A stretch of 27,136 nucleotides of DNA from Welwitschia mirabilis (Eukaryota; Gnetophyta; Gnetopsida; Welwitschiales), in assembly GCA_051453625.1 (NCBI GenBank), contig JBOZIK010000001.1, positions 64,200,158 through 64,227,293 of the forward strand. The letters are read 5' to 3'. Both the position numbers and the translations under genes were made by a program. Every line of letters starts with the position of its first letter. Position 1 is the first letter of the stretch. The notes under the pieces were generated by a model, which saw nothing but the letters and a program-made list of their open reading frames with translations, made no database searches and had not been told where the DNA came from. Below, piece after piece: positions 20,318 through 27,136 of the stretch.

Positions 20318-21040
20318 ACCTTAAACCCTTCATTATGTTCATCTTTGCCTTGGAGAAATTTGAGTACTTTGGAGCATTAACTTGTGATGGATTTCTAGGT
20401 GACTCTTTAGGGAAATGAGCTAGTTTTGAGGATTTTTTATAGCAGTTCTTCTTATTTCTTTTTTCTTTACTATAAGATTCTTCTTATTTTGCAATATAGA
20501 AGTTATTTTCTTTGATTTCGATTCATGAGTAACATCATACTTGGAATGACTAAGTGACTACTTTAATTATCAAGTTATTTTTATTTATGTAAATCACTTT
20601 ATCACTTAGTATTTTAATTTCATAGATCTTAAGTACTTTAGGGGTTCTTACTTTCTATAGTTATTTCAAAATTAATGTGTTAAGTGATTTCACCAATTAT
20701 TATATAAAAGATGAGATTGTACCCTATGACTTGAGCCAAATGCATTTGATAGCTTGAAGTTTTTTGTAGGAAAGGACAATAGTATAACATTGGATTAAAG
20801 AAGTACTTAAGCACAAAACTAGTAACACCTTGGAGCTAGTTCACTTTCCTTCTCTCTAGGAAAAATTTCAATCTTAAAATTACTTTAACTCTTCTTCTCT
20901 TTTCTTTCCTTTTTATAACTTGTTTTAAAGTTATAGTAGTGTAAAACTAAGCTAATACCCAATGTTATCCCTGAGTAATAAGGATAGTCAAGTAAAAACT
21001 TAGCTTAAATTTGAGACATTTTACTATAATAATTAGGTTT

Positions 21041-21058
21041 TGGTGTCACTACTAGGGA
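21041..21058 (+). promoter_or_regulatory. Primer binding site, decayed tRNA-Asp type (element C)
   Basis: TGGTGTCACTACTAGGGA compares with the tRNA-Asp complement TGGCGCCGTTGCCGGGGA. Eleven of 18 bases match. All seven differences are transitions, and six of them are C-to-T or G-to-A, as expected from loss of methylated cytosines. The downstream gag supports the call. Confidence 0.68.
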
Positions 21059-21131
21059 TAATGACATGGTAGCATCTCATAGGAGCACTAGTTTTTCTTT
21101 TTACAAGTTTATACATAGTTTTATTTTTCAA

Positions 21132-21350
21132 TGGTGGATATTGATTCTTTTTTTAGTGATACCCAAACTTGTCCTTTTTCTTTCTTTGTGCATTTCTTTT
21201 ATTTCTAGTGGTTTGTACTAGTTCTTTTCAATGATATCCAAATTGATCCATTTTTTCTTTCTTTTGCATGCTTTCCCTTGGTTGGTACTAATTCTTCTAG
21301 TGTTACTCAAACCGGTTCAACTTTTTAAAGTTTATTTTTGATTTTCTAAC
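21132..21350 (+). repeat. Degenerate 70-77-bp tandem repeat in leader of element C
   Basis: Three units start near 21132, 21209 and 21279. Each has TGGT, then a form of TACTAGTTCTTTT, AGTGATACCCAAA and TGATCC, followed by a T/C-rich tail. The rest of the leader to about 21650 is T-rich, and the 89-codon plus-strand frame there (21376-21645) is composition-driven. Confidence 0.6.
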
Positions 21351-22167
21351 TTGTTTCTATAGGTCTAACATTTGTTTGCAAGTTTCTTTGGAGTTAAGAA
21401 AACTTAAAAGCCTTAAAAATTTTGAATCAAACTTTATGTTGCATTATGTATTTTTTTCTTTTCCTACCATGTTTTTTATGTTTCTACATTTTTTTTATTT
21501 TTTATTCCTGCATTTTTCTATGTACCTAAAATGTTATAATTTTCTTAAATTTTTTTCTCATGAATTTATTACATGGGTTCGATTTTATTCATGTTTGTTA
21601 TCTCTATTTTTATTTTGTTATGAATGCTATACTACTTTTGTGTGATAATTATTCAACAAACCATTATGTAAACACTGATTTTATTTTGTGAAACAATATT
21701 AATGTCATTAGTGTTCTAGTCCAAAATACTTTATTCTTTTAACAAAACCTTCCTTGAAACCTCTAAAATCTTCTTGAGTTATAGGCCTTAAATAATTTTC
21801 TCTGTTTATTATCTAAAACCTTCTTTCAACCATTTAAACCTATTTATTATATGACCTAGACCCATGATGGAATAGAAATATCAACTTAAGAAAATATAAA
21901 CTCCTTTACTGGTCATGAAACAATGAGAGAACTCAGAGCTCGAAATGAAAACTAAGCTCAGAATGACTCTGAATAAGAACAAACCTCAATTGCACAAAAT
22001 AACCAAAATAACTAGGCTAGCTAATTACAACACAATTCCAATAACCCACTTTAATTCCTTTAATGGAGCATTATTAAATTAATAAATTCTAAATATATTA
22101 ACAGCATATTACTTCATCCAAGAAGTGGATAAATGGCAAGTTTCCCTTACCACTGCTGCTAATTAAC
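21351..22167 (+). other. Leader of element C between PBS and gag
   Basis: The region is T-rich to about 21650 and A-rich after 21840. A short gag-like start with MRELRARNEN lies near 21920. I see no further motif. Confidence 0.45.
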
Positions 22168-22990
22168 CTAGGAAAACCCTTCATGATTACCTCTAACTAC
22201 AAATCCTAGGGACATCCTCTTGCATAGTTCTATCCTTTATTAACTAGAGGCTAGAATTTAAACCTTTTACTATCTAACTCTTACCCCATTTCCATGGCCT
22301 TAAATCCAAAGATTCTTACCTACATCTTAAGGAATTCAAGTACATCTTATTAACCATTCCTTAATACCTTAACATTCATGATGCACTTAGACTTACTTTA
22401 TTCCTTTTTTCCTCTTAAAAGAGAAGGAAAAATCCTAGTTATACACATTAAAACCCTTTTCCATTATAAATTTGATGGACTTAAGCAAAGCCTTTATCTC
22501 TAAGTTCTTTCCTAATCATCAGACAAATGTCCTTAGTAAAGTGATCATGAACTTTCGATAGAAGGATAATAAAACATTCTCCTAGACCTTAGAAAGATAT
22601 AAAGATTTATTATTAAGATGTCCCCAATATGGTTTTAAACTAAATAGGAAGATAAGTTTCTTCTATTATGTGTTGTCCACAAATAATCATCAACTAGTTA
22701 AAATGATAAGCCATGGTAATTTTCTGAGCATGACCCTAGATGAGGTTTATGAGTATTTCAAAAGTATAGTAAAGAGATTAAAAAATTAGGATAAACCTAT
22801 AAAACCCTCAAGATCAGATCATTTAGTTAGGTTAACTAGTGTTTTGGAAATCCTAGAAAACTTTGAAGTAAGCAACAAAATAGATGAGCTAGCATGAAAG
22901 GTAAAATCCCTGGTCACTTCACCTTTACCTTCATCCATGGTTGTTAAACTCAAATGTCAAATTTATCACATTGATACTCACAAAATTATC
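22168..22990 (+). pseudogene. Ty3/gypsy Gag capsid remnant (element C)
   Basis: Gag forms the particle that packages element RNA. The plus strand reads, across frame changes, KTLHDYL (near 22175), HFHGLKSKDSYLHLKEF (22290-22340), DALRLTLFPFFL (near 22385), AFISKFFPNHQTN (near 22510), and then an open run from 22589 to a stop at 22787 with RYKDLLLRCPQYGFKLNR and LVKMISHGNFLSMTLDEVYE. A charged tail with KIDELA follows to about 22990. The blocks match plant gypsy Gag in order. At least two frameshifts and several stops make it a pseudogene. Its gag is clearly different from that of element A. Confidence 0.87.
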
Positions 22991-23409
22991 GAATACCCTT
23001 TAATTTCTATTTTTTAAATATAATCAATAAAAATGTAAATACAGTAGGATAATGGAAAAACCCTTAAAAAACCCATACTTAAACACATATAACCCCAGGT
23101 GAAGGAATCATCTTAATTTTTCTTGGAAATAAAATAATCAAAGTAATCAACCAAGAAATACACATCCTTTATCTTTCTTCCAACCATTTCAAATCAACTA
23201 CTAAAAACCATCACTATTTAACTCATTATAGAATACCCTCAAAAAGTTCATGGAAATATGAATAAAAGCAAATATAAGATAAGAACAGACAAATCAAAGG
23301 TTTGAATAAATACATCAAAGGATTGAACAAAGCATAAACAAACTCTAATAAACCACCACTCACATCCTTTAATTACTAAATAAAATGGAAATAATAAAAC
23401 TCCCCATGA
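22991..23409 (+). other. Gag C-terminal region of element C, unreadable
   Basis: This A-rich stretch lies between the gag core and the RSGK-like box. No zinc knuckle or other motif is visible. It should encode the variable C-terminal part of Gag. Confidence 0.45.
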
Positions 23410-24330
23410 GTGCACAACCTAATCCCAAGGAAGTTAGACTTTTTGAAGAAGAATCAAGCCACTTAGAGTAAACAAGAGTAGATCAACTTAGAAGTGGCAC
23501 AGAGATTAACCAAGGATTAACACAGAGTAGATATGAAGGGAAAGAAGAAGAGAAAGATACAACTCCTTACCAAGAATTTTTACCTTTTCCTCAAGCTTTG
23601 AATAAAGAAAAGATAATATACTTAAAAGAAGCATTATCTACATATAGTAGGCCTTCGCCTTTTTCCCAATGACATAGAAAGGAGAACATTGAAAAAAACA
23701 ACTTGAGGCCTTAGAAATTTTCAAGAAAGTTAAAATTAACATACCTATCTTAGAAGTAATTAAAAAGATGTCTTCTTATACAAAATGCCTTAAGAATATG
23801 TGCACCGTAAAAAGTCACATGAATGTTAAAAGAAAATCTTTCTTAGCCTAGCAAACATGTGCAATCATTCAAAACCAAATTCTACCTAAGTATAAAGATC
23901 TAGGTTATTCCATGATAGGCATTATAATTGGATACAAAAACAATAAACAACCCTTATTAGAATTGGAAGTAATTTTTAATATTTTACCCTAGATATTTAT
24001 GAGGAACTTGGCTTAGATGACCTTAAAAGAACTAAGATCTAGTTGTAATTAGTGGATAATTCCATGAAGTCATCCTTAGGAATAGTTAAGGACATAATAG
24101 TTCAAGTTAATAACTGCTATTTTCTAGCTAACTTCATAGTCTTAGAGATGGATATAATAAAACAAAATTTAGTGCCCATCATCTTGGGAATACCTTTTCT
24201 TACAACTTTCAGTGATTTAATCAATTATAGGAATGGTGAAATGAAAATATCATTTGGCTACATGACTGTAGACTTAAACATTTTTAATGCAATGAAATTA
24301 CTAGGTGATCCTAAAGAGTCTAATTGATTT
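23410..24330 (+). pseudogene. Gag-pro linker and aspartic protease remnant (element C)
   Basis: From about 23420 the plus strand reads QPNPKEVRLFEEES, DQLRSGTEI (the RSGK-like box) and PFPQAL near 23600. Then KVKINIPILEVIKKM (23725-23770), KSFLA, LPKYKDLGY (near 23890) and LLELEVIFNILP (near 23965) lead into the protease. The 91-codon open stretch at 24052-24327 holds GIVKDIIVQV, VPIILGIPFL and ISFGYMTVDLNIF. The catalytic D-[TL]-G-A-S box is replaced by ELEVIF, so the Asp and the Gly are lost. Stops near 23990 and 24040 break the frame. It is an inactive retropepsin, and the match to plant Ty3/gypsy PR is strong. Confidence 0.88.
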
Positions 24331-24864
24331 AATGAAACTTGTAACTTTGAATGTTCTTCTTCTAAGCCAAATATTTTCAACTCTTTGCTATTATTTGGCT
24401 ATCATTTTTTTAACTCTAAACCTAATAGTTACAAACCCATTAAGTCTTTTGCAATAAGTCATCCTAATAGCCCATTTTTACCTACGGATGATTTTCACAT
24501 GAGCACATCATCACATCATTATTACTCATCTTACCACTCTTTCAAACCTTGTCATTCACTAAATCTATTATCAAAGCACTCCATCAAATCCACAAATCAT
24601 GCACTCAAACCATCAACCCATGAGTTTTTAAGATTTACTAATCTAAATTAAAAGTCCTTGAAACAAAAATCAATAATAAGTAATAATGTTATCACCTAAG
24701 TAATGGTTAAGTCCAAGTTTACTTATGGATTTTTAAGGAAAAAATGCTTATTTTGAGTAGGGTCTCCTATTTTAGTAAAACTTAGTTGAAAAGATGGGAT
24801 TTACCTTTGCATGTGCTCTTTAAGTAAAAAGCCTTTAATGGTGATAAGATTTATCTTATCTAGG
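24331..24864 (+). other. Post-protease linker of element C, then unassigned
   Basis: An 88-codon Ser/His-rich frame (24385-24651) follows the protease and may be part of the protease-RT linker, which is poorly conserved in this group. From 24660 to 24864 I see nothing recognisable. RT does not appear before LTR4 starts. Confidence 0.4.
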
Positions 24865-25088
24865 TGTTGTACTACCAATTTCTGATGTAGTTTTATGAGT
24901 TGTTTTGTAGGACATTTGCACAAGTTTAGGTGCAATTCTTAGGATTTTGGAGAATCAATAGAATATCTCAAAAATGTGCAATTCTTAATAATATTGGAGT
25001 CATCTAAGGCACATTCTGATACACAGAGCTTTAGAGGAAGATTTCTGATAAAAAGGGTAACTTCTCCTCAATAAGATAATTAAAGAAG

Positions 25089-25240
25089 ACTGTTATTCCC
25101 TCTGTCGTTCCCATGATAGAAAGGACAAGGACAACATCTACTGCTAATGTGAACCACTAAATCATCTACTAATTCATCTACTAAGTTACCTTTTGTAATG
25201 ATTTATCATCCCATCATCATCCAGATCATAGTCAGAACAA
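25089..25240 (+). repeat. Pair of hairpin motifs in U3 of LTR4
   Basis: Copies lie at 25089-25136 and 25205-25240, with starts 116 bp apart. The second is the more decayed. They lie about 210 and 95 bp upstream of the TATA box. Confidence 0.62.
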
Positions 25241-25298
25241 CACTGGCATTGTAACCAACTCTGACAACAGACCCTTGACTGTTTCATCTATTTCTTAT

Positions 25299-25308
25299 CT
25301 ATAAAAGA
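25299..25308 (+). promoter_or_regulatory. TATA box of LTR4
   Basis: CTATAAAAGA lies downstream of the hairpin pair. The 64-codon frame that starts at 25309 lies in the R/U5 part and is not a gene. Confidence 0.68.
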
Positions 25309-25945
25309 GTGTTTATTGCAGCACCTCTTTTTTATTGTTTTCTACTGTATTTTCCTTTAAATAAGTCCTCCTTCCATTCTCCTACCCATCTTTGTTACAC
25401 TGGAAATTCTTGTGACAAGAGATTGAAGGGAAGAAGATCTATCTCGAGAGTTGCAGAAAGACGTTTCTTGGTGGATGGCTGTGTATCCTCCATTGATACC
25501 TAGCTATTTTTTAATCCAAATGTTATTAATTTTTAATATAAACTCTATTTTCATGTTTGCATATTAGATTGTTCGATGTTCCTTATGGTTTATGTTGCCC
25601 TTGATTTGATGACAATTTCTTGGGTGATATAAATCATCAAGGGTAGCCTTTATTAAGGCTGAAGGAAAGTAGTTTATTTCATTCTACATTGCATTTAGAT
25701 TAGATTGCATCTTTGCATTTGCATTGCATCCTCTATTTTATGCATTGTTCTTTAGGTTTGGTTACTTTATTTCTTTGTGAAAAGCAATCTAAGTTTAATC
25801 TCATAGTCTTCAATGAGAATATGACATTCGGGTTCACTTCCACTCATACTAGCATATTATATTATGTGAAATATCTATTTTATTTATGAAATAACAGAAT
25901 CTTTTTAAATATAAAACACTTACATAAATACACATCACAAAAAAT

Positions 25946-25963
25946 TAGCATAATTACTGGGGA
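25946..25963 (+). promoter_or_regulatory. Primer binding site, decayed tRNA-Asp type (element D)
   Basis: TAGCATAATTACTGGGGA lies three bases after LTR4. The last eight bases, CTGGGGA with its preceding A, and the position match the PBS of element A, and AAGGC follows in both. The first half is decayed. Confidence 0.72.
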
Positions 25964-26119
25964 AGGCTACTAAGGAGTATAAGGGTTGTCATTATTCAGA
26001 TGAGTATATCAGATTTCTATTTAGGTATTTATCCATAGCGACATGGTATTTTATTAAGAACTATAGGTTTTTGTTTTCTATTCTAGTTTTTTAGTTTCAG
26101 TTCTAGTAGTAAGATAATG

Positions 26120-26370
26120 GTTGTTCCCTCCATTGTTCCCATGATAGTTAGGATGATAGTCTATGATTTTAGTTTTTATTTTTAGTTTTTCTTTTTAGAT
26201 TCCAATTTTTTATAATAAGCTCTATCATCTCCTTTGTTGTTTAAATGATCAGGAGGATGACAGCTTGTGTGTTTTTATAGTTTTTGGCTTTTCGCTTTAT
26301 TAAGTTTCTATTTTATGATCTTTGTATGTGTTGTCCGCTTTGTTATCCCCATGACAGATAGGATGATATT
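26120..26370 (+). repeat. Leader array of three hairpin motifs (element D)
   Basis: Copies lie at about 26120-26160, 26223-26265 and 26330-26370, with starts 103 and 107 bp apart and T-rich spacers between them. All three show CCCATGA or AAATGA in the middle and AGGATGA at the end. The array has the same place and period as in element A. Confidence 0.72.
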
Positions 26371-26429
26371 CTGTTGTTTTTTATTTATTTTCTATTATTT
26401 TCTATTTACATGATATTATGACATGATTA

Positions 26430-27136
26430 GTTTAGAAAGAGAAATATCAAATAAAAAGGACTACTAATAGAAAAAAGTATCAAAGAAGGACTATTAGCTT
26501 CAAAATAAAATCATGAAGGCAATCTCTCAGTGCATACAATATCTCTTATGAGTTCACTTTTTTTTTTTTATTAAAGCATTAAAGGAACTAGAACTCGACC
26601 ATCACTGTGTACCTATTTTGATCTTGAACTAGATTCTCTTTTTCCCATTCTTCTTAATAATGTATAGTGATACAAGGATCCTTAGGGACATTCTTGTTGA
26701 AAGGAGAAGAAACTCTGAGGATAATAGTAAGAAAACACTTTGAGAACTTTTTGTAGAAAGAGGAATAACAATACAAAATGATGTTGAGAGTAGGGATTAG
26801 GCTCATTTTTCTTTTCAATCATCTTATTATTCCTCCTCTCCTTACAAACTTCATATAGAAATGATAATAAAAATCTTAGGGATTCAACCTCGTATAATCA
26901 CTTTTATGCATTCCAACCATCTCCCATGAATTAGTGTGAAGAAGAATCATCTCCCATGAATTACTAGAAGAAAGAAATGATTGATGTAATGAACAAAAGT
27001 CTAGAAAATATCAACAAAAGCATAGAAAATACAATAACAAACTAAAAAAGTTGGTTTAGATCCTTCAACAAAATCTAATTACAAAATTAAGGTTCTCTTA
27101 TAATACAACAACCTTAAAATCTATCCTACTTCATCT
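26430..27136 (+). pseudogene. Start of gag of element D, partial and broken
   Basis: Weak coding signs follow the leader: ILVERRRNSEDN (near 26690), KTL.ELFVERGIT (near 26735) and a coiled-coil-like MIDVMNKSLENINKSIENT (near 26980). KTLRELA-like starts and short coils occur in Gag of plant gypsy elements, but the capsid core is not reached before the window ends. A near-repeat of ATCTCCCATGAATTA occurs at about 26921 and 26949. Stops interrupt every frame. The call rests mainly on position after the PBS and leader. Confidence 0.5.

Larger units (their letters stand above)
19900..21036 (+). mobile_element. 5' LTR of element C (boundaries approximate)
   Basis: This region is identified by a PBS-like site just downstream (21041-21058), a TATA box (20308-20317), and U3-type short repeats upstream of it. 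The TG start cannot be fixed because no second copy of this LTR lies in the window. The right end lies within a few bases of 21036-21040. Confidence 0.6.
19900..24864 (+). mobile_element. Ty3/gypsy element C, 5' part (LTR-PBS-leader-gag-PR)
   Basis: The plus-strand order is LTR with TATA box, PBS at 21041, a 1.1 kb leader, gag (22168-22990), linker and protease (to 24330), then a post-protease linker ended by LTR4. The LTR does not resemble family 1, so C is a different family of the same superfamily. RT and integrase are missing and may lie beyond element D, right of the window. The 5' boundary is approximate. Confidence 0.82.
24865..25942 (+). mobile_element. LTR4, 5' LTR of element D (family 1)
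   Basis: A 1078-bp LTR starts TGTTGT and ends CACAAAA (family CACAACA). It has the family-1 head, with TAGGACATTTGCACAAGTTTAG near 24905 matching the same place in LTR1, and the same tail. It is shorter and more diverged than LTR1-LTR3. Two hairpin motifs and a TATA box lie in U3, and a PBS follows directly. The base pentamer at its left edge is CTAGG (24860-24864). Confidence 0.83.
25943..27136 (+). mobile_element. Ty3/gypsy element D, internal 5' part
   Basis: PBS, leader with a hairpin array, and the start of gag follow LTR4. The copy runs off the right edge. It shares LTR family and leader architecture with element A, in opposite orientation. Confidence 0.78.

Noticed and set aside
21376-21645. 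Plus-strand 89-codon frame very rich in Phe and Leu, like a membrane protein
   Set aside because: It lies in the T-rich leader of element C. Composition explains the Phe/Leu, and no start context or relative is seen.
25309-25503. Plus-strand 64-codon frame right after a TATA box
   Set aside because: It is in the R/U5 part of LTR4, and the other LTRs of the family do not keep the frame.
26120-26370. Hairpin motifs as independent MITE insertions
   Set aside because: Copies recur at fixed spacing in equivalent LTR and leader positions, and no target duplications flank them, so they look like parts of the family and not separate transposons.
1-27136. CRISPR array, tRNA or rRNA genes, host protein genes
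   Set aside because: No regular spacer-repeat pattern, cloverleaf, conserved rRNA block or non-transposon protein motif was found on either strand.

Overview
The window is nuclear DNA from a seed plant, most likely a flowering plant, and appears to be repeat-rich heterochromatin. The sequence is very AT-rich and CpG-poor. Every coding signature I can read belongs to a decayed retrotransposon of a plant type: Ty3/gypsy elements of the Athila/Tat sort (tRNA-Asp-like primer sites, gag-PR-RT-IN order, no chromodomain seen), and one L1-like LINE with an endonuclease and CCHC knuckles. I find no intact host gene, tRNA, rRNA or CRISPR array. The species cannot be named from this sequence.

Layout. 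1-4973: minus-strand Ty3/gypsy element 1 (protease, RT, a gap where RNase H should be, integrase, then a 3' region that runs off the left edge close to where its 3' LTR should start). 5189-6437: a plus-strand LTR (LTR1) abutting a broken protease. 6438-10537: minus-strand element A (protease, gag, leader, PBS, LTR2). 10538-11474: the 3' region of another minus-strand copy, B, so LTR2 serves both B and A. 11575-13901: AT-rich DNA that I cannot assign. 13902-15167: a third LTR (LTR3), minus sense, without a PBS. 15168-19870: a minus-strand L1-type LINE (ORF1 with two CCHC knuckles, endonuclease, RT, zf-RVT). About 19900-24864: plus-strand Ty3/gypsy element C, a different family (LTR with TATA box, PBS, leader, gag, protease), cut off before RT. 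24865-27136: plus-strand element D (LTR4, PBS, leader, start of gag), which has the same LTR family as A and runs off the right edge.

The genes do not work together now. All reading frames carry several stops and frameshifts, and many catalytic residues are changed: protease D to N or E, RT FMDD to FMDE, integrase D to N and E to K, LINE FADD to FTNN. The sequence records successive and partly nested insertions followed by decay.

The most unusual structure is a hairpin-forming motif of about 43 bp with outer arms near TRTCATCC...GGATGAYA. I count 16 copies. They lie in pairs about 105-116 bp apart in the U3 part of all four family-1 LTRs, upstream of the TATA box. Arrays of four (element A) and three (element D), about 90-108 bp apart, lie in the leader between PBS and gag. 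One further copy lies in the protease-RT linker of element 1. The same module in U3 and in the leader looks like a family-specific regulatory or RNA-structural element. There are five N-gaps (283-382, 2503-3046, 4312-4411, 4974-5073, 11475-11574); two of them have duplicated edges that look like unmerged contig overlaps.
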